Shown: in pieces, positions 54,796 to 63,965 of the stretch
How the letters are laid out: every line of letters begins with the position of its first letter
Position numbering within the stretch: the first letter of the stretch is position 1
From: Pseudomonadales bacterium
Lineage (GTDB): Bacteria > Pseudomonadota > Gammaproteobacteria > Pseudomonadales > Azotimanducaceae
Length of the DNA stretch: 64,000 bases
Assembly: GCA_024234635.1 (NCBI GenBank)
Contig: JACKNX010000002.1
Location: 372,001 to 436,000, forward strand
Direction of reading: 5' to 3'
Notes under the pieces: model-generated
Seen by the model: only the letters and a program-made list of their open reading frames with translations
Told to the model about the DNA's origin: nothing
Database searches by the model: none
Program-made: the position numbers and the translations under genes

Positions 54796-56640
54796 TCAGG
54801 GCGTGTACCACACAGGCGACGTATACGCCCGATCCTGCACGGTACGTGGGGCTTCGTCAGGCAGCGGAATGCCGAAATACACGGCGTCGATGGTGGACCA
54901 GCGCGGGCGCGGAATCTCCAGCACGCGTGCGTAGTAGAACGCCCGCTCGGCGGCGTCGAAGTCCGGGTCTTCCCACACCGCGGCCAGATCCGTGGCGCCG
55001 ATGCCATTGGTATACGTTGCCGTTGCGAGATCCACGGTACTGCCGACCGGCGGCAGTTTGCCGGTCTGCGCGTCCGGCACGCGATCCCCTGACCACACCA
55101 CGTCGTAGACCTTTTCTTTCAGTTCGCCGCGCGCATCCAGCCACCCCTTCACGATCTGCACCCGATCGAGATTCGCGCCATCCGGATCGCGGGCCGCCAC
55201 CACGATGAAGCGCGGGGCATTGCCCTTGGGCGCCTGCGTGAGATCGCCGCCCATCGGGACGCCGTTGGCGTAGGCCGTATCGAGCCACGTCGGCCTGTTG
55301 ACCAGGTCTGCCGCGTAGTCCCAGCCACCGAAGAAACGTACCTGGATGCGCGAACCGGTGGTGGCATACACCTCGCGACGCTTCATGGCATTGAAGAGTT
55401 CTTCGCGCGTGTTGTCGCGCGCCCAGACTGCCGCATAGCCGGAAGCCACGATGCGCCAGTTCTCCCACAGCCGATTGGCGGCCATGCTGTTCTTCATGCG
55501 TTCCGGCCCCGGCTCCGACTCCGGGAACTTGCCGAAGAAGTTGTCCTCCTCCGTGGTGGAGATGGTGTTGTGCCCGTCCGTACTGCCGATCATGCCGAAC
55601 TTGAACGGATTCACGCCGAGCTTCTTCTCCCAGGCGAGACCCAGCTTGAGTGCGCCGCGGCCGTATTCGTGCGGCAGCATCTCAGGCCGCTTGGCTTCGG
55701 TTCGACCGATATTGTCCCAGTCCCAGTTTTCGAACTCGGCAAATTCATCGTCCGGTGACAACGTAGGGTGCGCCTCCGCATCACCTTTCACCTGCGTAAC
55801 CTCGTACAGGGGCTCCCAGCGCATGCGCGTTTCCGCATAGGCGCGGGTCAGCGGTTTCCCATTGAAGGTCTTGTCGTCGAACATCATGCCGTTCGACAGG
55901 TTGCCGTTGTGGGGTATCGCCAGCACTTCGCCGCCAGTAGTTTCCTCATACCGCGCCAGCGCCTTCCAGAGTTCCTCTGGATCAAGCGAATCCTGGCCTG
56001 AAAACGGCGGCAACTGCGCTACCTTGTCAGCGCCATCGCGGTAGATGACGATGCGATGGAGGTTGTTGCCATTGATCATGGACGTCCACTCGTAGCCCGA
56101 GAAGGCGGTAAAGACGCCCGGGTGGTTGTGCTCGTCGGCGGTCATCGCCACATCGGTCCAGATACGCCGGCGGGTACTTTCCGGAAAGGGATAGTTGTGC
56201 TCGGGGTCAGCCATGCTGGCGGAAAAGGCGCCGATCAATTTGGTCGGATTCCCTTCAGCCAGGTACCCCTTCCACTGTTCACCGGCCGAGGTACCGACAA
56301 CCAGGGGATCGCCGACGTTGAAGCGGTAATAGCCACCGAGGTACTCCGAGTGGTCGGACACCACCAGGAAATCGAGGGGCTTGCGCAGTTTCACCCGCAT
56401 GCCATTGTGTGCGATCACCTCCTGGCCCTGTGCGAAGCGGAAGGCATCCGCCGGCGTGAGATTCATGTTGCCCAGCGAATACGCATCCGCCGAGTTGCGC
56501 GTGTGCAGGTGGGTATCCCCCCAGTACACCTGTTGGGGGTAGTCGGTGCCGACCGGGGACGAATACTCCGCCGCCGATACTGCCGCCGAAAACGCCAGTG
56601 CCAGGGCACCGAAACCTGTCGCAATTCCTGATGTGTGCAT
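54796..56640 (-). CDS. DUF3604 exported protein
   Basis: The 614-residue protein has a signal peptide (FGALALAFSAAVSA) and the DUF3604 pattern, which resembles PHP-type metal hydrolases: YWGDTHLHTRNSADAY, LDFLVVSDHSEYLGG, AIPHNGNLSNG, and MIGSTDGHNT. These His/Asp clusters probably bind metal. The family is widespread in marine gammaproteobacteria and often lies beside TonB-dependent receptors, as here; its substrate is unknown. The ATG at 56640 follows ttgaggt. A terminator hairpin separates it from the receptor gene upstream. Confidence 0.9.
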   Translation of the reverse strand: MHTSGIATGFGALALAFSAAVSAAEYSSPVGTDYPQQVYWGDTHLHTRNSADAYSLGNMNLTPADAFRFAQGQEVIAHNGMRVKLRKPLDFLVVSDHSEYLGGYYRFNVGDPLVVGTSAGEQWKGYLAEGNPTKLIGAFSASMADPEHNYPFPESTRRRIWTDVAMTADEHNHPGVFTAFSGYEWTSMINGNNLHRIVIYRDGADKVAQLPPFSGQDSLDPEELWKALARYEETTGGEVLAIPHNGNLSNGMMFDDKTFNGKPLTRAYAETRMRWEPLYEVTQVKGDAEAHPTLSPDDEFAEFENWDWDNIGRTEAKRPEMLPHEYGRGALKLGLAWEKKLGVNPFKFGMIGSTDGHNTISTTEEDNFFGKFPESEPGPERMKNSMAANRLWENWRIVASGYAAVWARDNTREELFNAMKRREVYATTGSRIQVRFFGGWDYAADLVNRPTWLDTAYANGVPMGGDLTQAPKGNAPRFIVVAARDPDGANLDRVQIVKGWLDARGELKEKVYDVVWSGDRVPDAQTGKLPPVGSTVDLATATYTNGIGATDLAAVWEDPDFDAAERAFYYARVLEIPRPRWSTIDAVYFGIPLPDEAPRTVQDRAYTSPVWYTP

Positions 56641-56700
56641 GAGCGACCTCAACCGTTGACGAATATGGAAGGAGAAGGCTGATCCAAGAGGTGAAAACAC

Positions 56701-56723
56701 AACCGGCCCACGAGGGGCCGGTT
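56701..56723 (-). terminator. Hairpin terminator after the TonB receptor gene
   Basis: The arms AACCGGCCC and GGGCCGGTT are perfect 9-bp complements with a 5-base loop. On the minus strand a U-rich stretch (gtgtttt) follows. It lies 28 bp after the receptor stop and before the DUF3604 start. Confidence 0.65.
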
Positions 56724-56751
56724 GGTCTGCTGCTTTTACTTACGCCCGGAC

Positions 56752-58800
56752 TTACAGCGTCCAGGACACTTCGATGCCGTACCGCCGCGGTGGATTCACC
56801 GTGCGGGTATCGAACAGCGGCGGCACCAGGGTCGCCGAATCCAGGTAGATTTCGTCCGTCAGGTTCTTGCCGAACAGACTGATGCTCCACCGATCTTCGG
56901 CATCACGGTAGCCGATACTGATATCGAGCTGCTCCACGCTCTTGCGCGGGCTCTGCTCCGTCACGTCCGTATACAGGTCATCCACCCAGGTATACCGGCC
57001 ATTGAAGAGCAGGCTGGCGCCGTTCGGCAGCGGCATGTCGTAGGTCGCGTTGAAGGTGTAGTTCCACTTCGGCGCACGCGCGATGTCGAAACCGGACAGG
57101 TCCTCGTCCACCAGGTACGCGCCCGCGCCACCCGGCGTGCCGGAGGTCTGCGTGACGGCACCGCCGCAGTTCGACGTGGGCTGGGTCGCGTAAGTCCCCG
57201 CGCCATTCACATCCGCACAGAAGTCCTGGTATTCGGCGTCCAGATAACCAACGGAGAACTGCAGTTGCAGACCCGTCATCGGTACCGCCGTCAACTCCAG
57301 TTCGATACCCCGCATGTCCGCGCCGGCCGCATTGTCCGTAACGGTTTCCTGCGGGTTGGCGGAGCCGGGTGGCAACGGCACGATGGCGCCACGCTGCAGA
57401 TCGGAGTAGTCCGACCAGAACACCGCGACATTGGCGCGCAGGCGCCGGTCCAGGAACTCACCCTTGAAGCCGGCCTCGTAGCCATCCACTTCTTCCGGGT
57501 CGAACGGCCGCAGACAGGTGGCCACCTGGCCGCAACGGCCGTTGAAGCCACCGCTCTTGAAGCCCTTCTGGTATGTCGCATAGACCATCATGTCGTCCGT
57601 GAGCGCGTACTGCACACCGAGCTTCGGACCAAAATCGGACCACGACTCATCCACATCGATGCGGGCACCGGTGTTGGGGAAGATGCCAAACGGCAACTGG
57701 AAGAAATCCTTCTTCTCCTTGCCGTAGCGGCCACCCGCCGTCACCGTCAGCCGGTCGTTGATGTGGTAGTTGAACTCGCCAAACACCGACCACGCATCGT
57801 GATCCTGCCCGGTGAAACTGAGCTGATGGGTGGTCGCAGCCGGACTGACGATCGCCAGTGTCGTGTTGCGCTCCAGCTCGTATTCCTGGTGGAAGAAGTA
57901 GATGCCACCAACAAAATCAAACTGGTCCCAGGCTGTGGACTGGAAGCGCAGTTCGCTCGACCATTGTTTGTGCGGCTGTTTGCGATCGACCAGGAACATC
58001 GGATAGTCCTGCGCGTCCGGGTCATAGACCACGTCCTCGTCGGTATCCCGCTTGTTGGTGATCCAGGAGATGGTGCCGGGTCCGACGTCAACCTCCAGAT
58101 CAACGGTCAAGCCCCAGATCTCGGCATCGATATAACCGACATCCGAGGTAGCCACACGGAACTCCGCACCCTGACCCAGGGGGAAGCCGCAGAACTGGTG
58201 CAGGGAACACAGCAGCCGGTTGGCCGGCGACTGGTTCTGCTGCGGGCGTGGATCGCTCTTGTTGCGGTGATATTCACCGATCACGGTCAATTCCACGTTA
58301 TCCGTGGGCGTGAACACAACAATCGGGCGCACGGCAAAGATGTCTTCCTTGCCCAGCTCCCGGCCGGTGATGGTGCTCTTGTAGTAGCCGTCCATGTTCT
58401 GCGACAGAACGGCGATCTTCGCATTGAGCACGTCCTGCACGAGCGGAATGTCGACCGCGGCGCGGATGTCCTGGCGGCCGTACTGCCCCATCGTCACACG
58501 GCCGCGCGAGCCGAACTCGCCCGACGGGCGTCGGGTGCGCACCTGGATGGCACCGGCGGACGTGTTGCGTCCGAACAGGGTGCCCTGCGGGCCACGCAAC
58601 ACTTCGATCTGTTCGACATCGAACAGGTCGAGGCTGCTGGCCACCGGACGCGGGATGTATACCCCATCCACGAACATGGCAACCGGCGGATCCACCGTGG
58701 AATCGATATCCGAGTTGGAAATACCGCGAATGGACACCGACACCGCGTTTGAAAACGCGCTCACCGTGGCGATATTCACGTTTGGCGCGGGAAACTCCAT
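56752..58800 (-). CDS. TonB-dependent receptor, main part (5' end lost to frameshift)
   Basis: This frame encodes about 680 residues of an outer-membrane receptor: the rest of the plug (VSIRGISNSDIDSTVDPPVA, VEVLRGPQGTLFGRNTSAGA-like VEQIEVLRGPQGTLFGRN) and the 22-strand barrel, ending with the aromatic RYGIEVSWTL. Receptors of this type take up iron chelates or large organic nutrients with TonB energy. An ATG at 58800 opens this frame by chance; the true N terminus is in another frame. A single missing base near 58800 explains the break. The gene is divergent from an XRE regulator. Confidence 0.9.
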   Translation of the reverse strand: MEFPAPNVNIATVSAFSNAVSVSIRGISNSDIDSTVDPPVAMFVDGVYIPRPVASSLDLFDVEQIEVLRGPQGTLFGRNTSAGAIQVRTRRPSGEFGSRGRVTMGQYGRQDIRAAVDIPLVQDVLNAKIAVLSQNMDGYYKSTITGRELGKEDIFAVRPIVVFTPTDNVELTVIGEYHRNKSDPRPQQNQSPANRLLCSLHQFCGFPLGQGAEFRVATSDVGYIDAEIWGLTVDLEVDVGPGTISWITNKRDTDEDVVYDPDAQDYPMFLVDRKQPHKQWSSELRFQSTAWDQFDFVGGIYFFHQEYELERNTTLAIVSPAATTHQLSFTGQDHDAWSVFGEFNYHINDRLTVTAGGRYGKEKKDFFQLPFGIFPNTGARIDVDESWSDFGPKLGVQYALTDDMMVYATYQKGFKSGGFNGRCGQVATCLRPFDPEEVDGYEAGFKGEFLDRRLRANVAVFWSDYSDLQRGAIVPLPPGSANPQETVTDNAAGADMRGIELELTAVPMTGLQLQFSVGYLDAEYQDFCADVNGAGTYATQPTSNCGGAVTQTSGTPGGAGAYLVDEDLSGFDIARAPKWNYTFNATYDMPLPNGASLLFNGRYTWVDDLYTDVTEQSPRKSVEQLDISIGYRDAEDRWSISLFGKNLTDEIYLDSATLVPPLFDTRTVNPPRRYGIEVSWTL

Positions 58801-59042
58801 GTCTTCAGGTCGGCCACGAACAGCAGTTCCAGCGCTTCACCGCCGATGACGGTGGACGCCACCGGCGTATCCTGCAGTGGTTCCTCGCGCTTACGCGCGG
58901 TGCTCACCACTTCTTCGAGCACACCGTAGCGGGCTTCAGGGCTTTGGTCCCCACCCGTCTCAGCAGCCCAGGCCGGCAAACAGATCAGTGCACCGCCGCC
59001 CAGCACCATCAGCCGTGCAACCAGCGCGACACAACGCCGCAT
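58776..59042 (-). pseudogene. N-terminal fragment of the same TonB-dependent receptor
   Basis: The 88-codon frame gives the signal peptide (LMVLGGGALICLPAWAAE), the start of the plug with EEVVSTARKREEPLQDTPVA (the TonB-box region) and VADLKT, then runs into non-homologous sequence and a stop. Inserting one G (gaagacatgg to gaaggacatgg) would give DLKDMEFPAPNVNIA and join it to the main part. It has a strong ribosome site (gaggaggag), so the gene was active recently, or the break is a sequencing error. Confidence 0.85.
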
Positions 59043-59098
59043 AACGCTCTCCTCCTCTGGCGATGGCGCGAGAATATATAGACACACCTGTAAAAAAC

Positions 59099-59113
59099 AA
59101 CCATTCGGGTAAC
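59099..59113. promoter_or_regulatory. Candidate operator 1 (ACCATTCGGGTA type)
   Basis: The site reads AACCATTCGGGTAAC and lies just upstream of a possible minus-strand promoter (TTGTTT, 16 bp, TATATT) for the TonB receptor. It matches the palindrome at 59162-59174 in the core ACCATTC-GGTA. Confidence 0.5.
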
Positions 59114-59161
59114 AAAATGTCACACAAAGCAAAGCGACATTGCACCAGAAACGAATATGGT

Positions 59162-59174
59162 TACCATTCTGGTA
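59162..59174. promoter_or_regulatory. Candidate operator 2, perfect palindrome
   Basis: TACCA-ttc-TGGTA is a perfect 13-bp palindrome 33 bp before the XRE gene start. Its centre is about 62 bp, six helical turns, from operator 1. Confidence 0.55.
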
Positions 59175-59206
59175 TCGTAATTACCAATTTCGCGAGGACT
59201 CTTTCC

Positions 59207-59818
59207 ATGGAATTCAATCCGGGAGTGCTCCGGGACCTGAGACGCGCGCGCGGCATCAGCGCCAGCAGCATGGCCAGTCGCCTGGCGATGAGCCCCACCC
59301 AACTCCATCGTCTGGAAAGCGGTTCGCGGCGACTCACGGTGGACGCGCTACTGGCGTACTGCCGCGCCATCGACGTGGACGTGTCCGATGTGCTGACACG
59401 TGAGGTCCTGGTTCCCATCGTCGGGGTGATGACGGCCGACGCCGAGGTGCTCCCGCTCCCGCCGGGCAGCGCGCATCAGACTCCCGCCCCCCGCATCGTT
59501 CCCGACCCCGCTCGCCTTGCAGCAATTCGCTGGGAGCCCTCGGGACGCGTCGCGGCAATGCGTGGCCATCTCTATTTTTTCGTTGCGAACACGAATGGCG
59601 TGGACGAGCGGGCGTGGGGACAACGCAGCATCATCGGTCGTGCCAATGGCACCCAGCGTGTCGGCTGGCCGAAACGGGACGGCAATCGGGTGTACATCGA
59701 GTACATCGAGCGCCAGGTGGAGTTCGACGTGGAAATCGCCTGGGCGAACCCGATTCTTGCGGTGGTCTCACCGGTGGCCTGGGCCTATCAACTCACGGAC
59801 CGCGCTCCCCGGGATTGA
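59207..59818 (+). CDS. XRE-family regulator with C-terminal domain of unknown type
   Basis: The 203-residue protein starts with a Cro/cI helix-turn-helix (residues 5-62: VLRDLRRARGISASSMASRL, SPTQLHRLESGSRRLTVDAL). The remaining 140 residues form a domain I do not recognise, with a Pro-rich linker and strands such as VAAMRGHLYFFVAN and NRVYIEYIERQVEFDVE. That layout suggests a ligand- or protein-binding regulatory domain, reminiscent of LexA-like regulators but without a visible protease dyad. It is divergent from the TonB receptor and probably controls it through the two matched operators. Confidence 0.8.
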   Translation: MEFNPGVLRDLRRARGISASSMASRLAMSPTQLHRLESGSRRLTVDALLAYCRAIDVDVSDVLTREVLVPIVGVMTADAEVLPLPPGSAHQTPAPRIVPDPARLAAIRWEPSGRVAAMRGHLYFFVANTNGVDERAWGQRSIIGRANGTQRVGWPKRDGNRVYIEYIERQVEFDVEIAWANPILAVVSPVAWAYQLTDRAPRD

Positions 59819-59873
59819 CGGGCAAACGCACTGGGCGGTAAGCCGCCAATCGGTCAGCAGGTCGCCGCCGCAA

Positions 59874-60983
59874 CTAGCGCCGGGAGGAAAATTCGCGAAG
59901 CAGTCCCGGCAGATCCAGTTCCCGTGTCATCACTGACTGGCGCGCCACCATCTGCGACATCCACGCAAATCCACGTTCGTTGGTGGCATCGAGCGTGCCG
60001 GACACAACACCCACGTACACCCAGTTGTAGAGCTGGGCGAGACGGTAGTCGTCCCAGGCCTGCGCGGCGGAGTATTCGCGCACACCAAGCGCCGCCAGGC
60101 GTTCGGCGTACCGCGCGATCAATGCCCGTTCGTGCGCCGTGCGAACATCGCTGCGGGTGCTCTGCCCCAGCATCGTCCCAACGTCCACCACGCCTTTGCC
60201 GAGGAGGGGTCCCTGCCAGTCGATGATGGCAATCGGGTGGTGCTCGCGACGTGTGCCGAAAAACACGTTCTCCATGCGGAAATCGCCATGGATCAGCGTC
60301 ACCGGCATCGTGTTCATGGCCTGTTGCAGCGCCGGCAACGCATCGACGAACGCTGCTTCCATGCTCACGCAATCGGCGTGGAGGTAGTCACCGAACACCT
60401 TCACCATGTTTGGCCAGCCGATGCGTATCAGCGACGCCATGTTGTCCGCGTGGTAGCTGTTCGCGATGTGTGGCACCCAGTCGAGATCATCGACGCGGTT
60501 CCAGAACGCCGCGTGCAACTTGGCCAGTTCATCCAGCATCCGCTCCGTGTCCGCCAGATCAGCGCCAGCCACCTGGTCGCCCACCCGATACTCCGACATG
60601 TCCTCCATCAGAATGAGGAAGTTGTCGCCTTCGAGTTCGGTCAGGTAGGTTCTGGGACTGTACGCGGCCGTGCGCTTGTCCAGCTCCGCAAAATAACGCG
60701 TCTCCCGCTCATAGAGCCGGTAGGTCATCGCCACGTTGCGATTGTTGGCGTTACGCGAAGGAAACTTCGCCACCAGCGTCCCTGGCACGGCGCCGGGATC
60801 ACCAGCGACATCCAGGGTGAGGCGGGCAAGCTCGGACATCATGCCAACGCCCTCGCCAATTTGTGACTGCGTGACCGCGGCGATGGCCGACCCGGCAGGC
60901 AGCAGGTCGGCAGCGTGCAGCTTTTCGGTCAGCCAGGCAGCGGTGAGACCGTCAGGCATGCGTGGCAGGGAGGTCTCGACCAT
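59874..60983 (-). CDS. Aminoglycoside/ecdysteroid-type phosphotransferase
   Basis: The 369-residue kinase-like protein has VAKFPSRNANN (nucleotide Lys), HGDFRMENVFFG (catalytic loop with Asp) and IIDWQGPLLGKGVVDVG (metal Asp). The YERETRYFAEL and LILMEDMSEYRVGDQ stretches are typical of the branch that includes ecdysteroid kinase-like and acyl-CoA-pathway phosphotransferases. It would phosphorylate a small hydroxylated molecule. It is the last gene of a minus-strand operon with CMD, aminotransferase and LLM genes, only 6 bp after the CMD stop. Confidence 0.87.
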   Translation of the reverse strand: MVETSLPRMPDGLTAAWLTEKLHAADLLPAGSAIAAVTQSQIGEGVGMMSELARLTLDVAGDPGAVPGTLVAKFPSRNANNRNVAMTYRLYERETRYFAELDKRTAAYSPRTYLTELEGDNFLILMEDMSEYRVGDQVAGADLADTERMLDELAKLHAAFWNRVDDLDWVPHIANSYHADNMASLIRIGWPNMVKVFGDYLHADCVSMEAAFVDALPALQQAMNTMPVTLIHGDFRMENVFFGTRREHHPIAIIDWQGPLLGKGVVDVGTMLGQSTRSDVRTAHERALIARYAERLAALGVREYSAAQAWDDYRLAQLYNWVYVGVVSGTLDATNERGFAWMSQMVARQSVMTRELDLPGLLREFSSRR

Positions 60984-60989
60984 CGCGGC

Positions 60990-61577
60990 TCAGCGCACCA
61001 CGATATGCTCGTTGTTCCAGGGCGACACCGTACCTTCACCACGGAATGCCTCGGGCAATTCCTCCACCATGTGATAGGTGGCGGCCAGCCTGCCGAAGCC
61101 CACAAAAAACGCCACGTTCATGCCCAGTTCCACAATCTGTGGCTCGGTGAAATGCTGACGCAATTCCTCATACAGGGCATCGTCGACGGCCAGGTGATCG
61201 GTGGCCATGAGTTCGCCGTAGCGAAGGGCCACCTTTTCCGCCGGTGTGAGATTGTCGGCCTCCTGGGGACGCTCCAGTGAACACACCAGGTCTTCCGTCA
61301 CGCCATCATTCAACGCCGCGGTATAGCGGATGGCCATACAGCTGCGGCACTGATTGAAGAACGCAACACGCAGCCGCACCAGCTCGATGAGCTTCTCCGG
61401 CAGGGTGCGGTTCATTTTCAGCGCGCCGCCAAACGCGGAAAGCCCCTTGGCCAGGCCAGGGGTGTGGGCAAAAAACCGGGTAAGACCCTGCTCGAGATCC
61501 GTTGCCGTCTCCGGCCGCGCAATGGCACGCAGTTCGGGATCCCACTGGTCAGGGGTGAGTTTGCTCAGTCGACTCAT
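60990..61577 (-). CDS. Carboxymuconolactone decarboxylase family protein
   Basis: The 195-residue helical protein has the AhpD-like motif RVAFFNQCRSCMAIRY with CxxC, and the second-half stretches LTPAEKVALRYGELMAT and VELGMNVAFFVGFGRLAATYH. CMD family members include AhpD-type peroxidases and decarboxylases. The CxxC and nearby His favour a redox role. The ATG at 61577 has gaggagcg upstream. It is between the class III aminotransferase and the phosphotransferase, with 67 and 6 bp gaps. Confidence 0.88.
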   Translation of the reverse strand: MSRLSKLTPDQWDPELRAIARPETATDLEQGLTRFFAHTPGLAKGLSAFGGALKMNRTLPEKLIELVRLRVAFFNQCRSCMAIRYTAALNDGVTEDLVCSLERPQEADNLTPAEKVALRYGELMATDHLAVDDALYEELRQHFTEPQIVELGMNVAFFVGFGRLAATYHMVEELPEAFRGEGTVSPWNNEHIVVR

Positions 61578-61644
61578 GGTTTCGCTCCTCGCTCTCAGGA
61601 AACATGATTTATTACAGCCCGAACCTCGCCAGTGGGCCACCCGT

Positions 61645-62976
61645 TCAGAATATGCCTTCTTCGCGTACCGCGCCCAGCGACGTCTGAAACACCTGGATCA
61701 GCCGGTCGATTTCCGTCTCGCCATGTGCCGCGCTGAGAAATGCACGCTGGGTGCCGGGCACCAGGACGCCCTGGTTGAGCGCGTGCAGGTAGAACGCCTT
61801 CTCGGCCGCCACATTGACGTGCACCGCATCGCGCATGCTGTTCACAGGTTCGCGCTGGAAGAACATGTGGAACATGCTGCCCACGTGTTTCATCTGCGCC
61901 GGGATCTGATTGGCCTCGCAGTAGCCGTTCACAGCATTCGCCAGCCGGGCGCCCGCTGCCTCCAGGCGCGTATAGATGTCCGGGTGCGCCCGCAGGTGTG
62001 TCAGCATCGCACGCCCCGCCTCCATCGTCAGGGGATTGCCGGAGAAGGTACCACCGGAAAACACCCCCCGCTCGGCCGCCAGCCCCGTGAACACGTTCAT
62101 GACATCCGCCTTGCCAGTAATGGCCCCCACGGGCAGGCCGCCACCCAGCACCTTGCCGTAGGTGGCGATGTCAGGCACCACATCGAAGCGGGCCTGCGCT
62201 CCCCCATAGGCCACGCGAAATCCGGTAATGACTTCATCGATGCCGAACAGCACGCCGTTGTCGCGACACACCTGCGCAAGTTCGCGGAGGAATTCCCCGG
62301 CTTCCGATTGCGGGTTCGAACTCTGTACGCCTTCCACGAACACCAGCGCGAGCTCATCGCGGTGACGACGGATCAGATCGAACGCATGCCGGTTGCGGTA
62401 GGGAAGCAGCAGCACCAGGTCTGACAGCGCGCGCGGAATACCATGTCCCATGGGCACCGCAACAGGCTCATCCACGGGGCTCGACGCATCGGTACGCCAC
62501 ATGCCGTAGTCGTGCGCGCCATGGTAGAAGCCATCGAACAAGGCAATTTTCTCGCGACCGCTGAAGCCCCGCGCCGCGCGGAAGGCATACATCGTCGCTT
62601 CGGAACCGGTGTTGCAGAATACGACTCGCTGCGCGCAGGGACTGGCTTCGTGCAGCAGCGTGGCCAGCCCCATCTGCGCGGTCGTGTGAATACCGAACAT
62701 CCAGCCGTCTTCAGCACGGGACTGAATGGCACGCCGGATCTCGGGATGCGCATGGCCGAGCATGTGCAGACCAAAACCGACGGAGGTATCGATGTACCGA
62801 TTGCCGTCGGCATCGAAAACGTAAGCGCCCTCGCCGCGCTCGATGAAGATGGGATGCGGCATCTCCAGGTTGGCGGCGAGACCCGAGTTGAGAATCTCGG
62901 AGCGATCCTGCGCGATCCGGCGCGAGCGCGGGGTCTTCGCTTCCAGTTCCGCCCGCGCCTGCGCAATGGTCGTCAT
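61645..62976 (-). CDS. Class III aminotransferase (glutamate-1-semialdehyde aminomutase-like)
   Basis: This PLP enzyme of 443 residues shows NRYIDTSVGFGLHMLGHAHPE, CNTGSEATMYAFRAARGFSG, LFDGFYHGAHDYG, GIDEVITGFRVAYGGAQARF (cut to FGIDEVITGFRVAYGG), the PLP Lys in TYGKVLGGGLPVGAI and GTFSGNPLTMEAGRAML. Class III enzymes act on omega-amino groups or on 2-aminoketones. Being in an operon and not with haem genes, it is more likely catabolic than HemL. It lies 23 bp after the LLM oxidoreductase gene. Confidence 0.9.
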   Translation of the reverse strand: MTTIAQARAELEAKTPRSRRIAQDRSEILNSGLAANLEMPHPIFIERGEGAYVFDADGNRYIDTSVGFGLHMLGHAHPEIRRAIQSRAEDGWMFGIHTTAQMGLATLLHEASPCAQRVVFCNTGSEATMYAFRAARGFSGREKIALFDGFYHGAHDYGMWRTDASSPVDEPVAVPMGHGIPRALSDLVLLLPYRNRHAFDLIRRHRDELALVFVEGVQSSNPQSEAGEFLRELAQVCRDNGVLFGIDEVITGFRVAYGGAQARFDVVPDIATYGKVLGGGLPVGAITGKADVMNVFTGLAAERGVFSGGTFSGNPLTMEAGRAMLTHLRAHPDIYTRLEAAGARLANAVNGYCEANQIPAQMKHVGSMFHMFFQREPVNSMRDAVHVNVAAEKAFYLHALNQGVLVPGTQRAFLSAAHGETEIDRLIQVFQTSLGAVREEGIF

Positions 62977-62999
62977 GTCACACTCCCGGGCGTTCGTGC

Positions 63000-63965
63000 C
63001 TATTTTCCGGCCAGTCGCGCCACGACCGGCGCGAAGGCTTCCATGTTGTCCTTCGACACCGTGACATAGGAAATGCCGAACAGTTCGCGACGTCGCTGCA
63101 GCTCCTCGCAGATGGTGCCGACGCTGCCGAAGAGCGCATGAGGGTGTTTGCGCATCTCCGCTTCGCTCAGCCCGAAATTGGCCGCGAACGGCCCAAGGAT
63201 GGGCGACGGATCGTCCATCACGAACGTGAAATAGGCGCCGATTTCAATTTCGAGCTGGTTGAAGCGGTCACCCGCCCCTTCGCGGATCCAGCCCACTTTC
63301 TTGCGGGTTTCGTCCTCCGTGGACTTCTGCACGCCGTCGGGACCAATCAGACCTTTGCGGTTGTTGAAATTGAGGCTGACGATGTCCGCTTCGCGTCCGG
63401 CCAGGCGCAGCACCCGCGGGCTGCCGCCACCAACCATGATCGGTGGCTTGGACACCGGCTTGGGCACACCGCTGAAATCCTTCCAGTGCACCGATGGGTT
63501 GCTGACATCAGCCATGCCATCGCCGCGGAAGGCTTTCACCGCCTCGATGACATCGGCCAGACGGTCGATGCGCACCCGGGGGTCGTCCATGGTGAGACCC
63601 ACGGCGGCATACTCCTCCGTGATCCAGCCCGCGCCGAGACCGAACTCGAGCCGCCCGTCGGACAGCTTGTCGATCGTCATCGCTGACTTGATGAGGACCA
63701 CCGGCAGGTGGTAGTCGATGCAGAAGACGCGGCAGCCAATCCGGATGGACTTTGTCACCGCCGCAGCCCACGCCATGGCGGGAATGGCGGCAAGGTTCTG
63801 CACGGGGTGATTCGCCTTCTGCAGGGCCGGCCCGTCGCCCAGCAGATGGTCAGCCAGATGAAAGGCGGAATAGCCGAGTTCCTCGGCCTTGCGTACCTGA
63901 TCGGTCCAGTCCCTGCCGGAGTCGGCATTGAAAGACTGCACCGCGAAACGAAATGGTCGGCTCAT
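63000..63965 (-). CDS. TIGR03621-like F420-type LLM oxidoreductase
   Basis: The 321-residue TIM barrel shows FRFAVQSFNADSGRDWTDQVRKAEELGY at its start (cut to GRDWTDQVRKAEELGYSAF), HLADHLLGDGPALQ, RIGCRVFCIDYHLPVVLIKSA, LEFGLGAGWITEEYAAVGL and PIMVGGGSPRVLRLAGREAD. This matches the LLM group predicted to use F420 and named TIGR03621. F420 is uncommon in gammaproteobacteria, so FMN is possible. It is the first gene of the four-gene operon, with ribosome site gggggga. Only 35 bp of upstream sequence lie in the window. Confidence 0.87.
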   Translation of the reverse strand: MSRPFRFAVQSFNADSGRDWTDQVRKAEELGYSAFHLADHLLGDGPALQKANHPVQNLAAIPAMAWAAAVTKSIRIGCRVFCIDYHLPVVLIKSAMTIDKLSDGRLEFGLGAGWITEEYAAVGLTMDDPRVRIDRLADVIEAVKAFRGDGMADVSNPSVHWKDFSGVPKPVSKPPIMVGGGSPRVLRLAGREADIVSLNFNNRKGLIGPDGVQKSTEDETRKKVGWIREGAGDRFNQLEIEIGAYFTFVMDDPSPILGPFAANFGLSEAEMRKHPHALFGSVGTICEELQRRRELFGISYVTVSKDNMEAFAPVVARLAGK

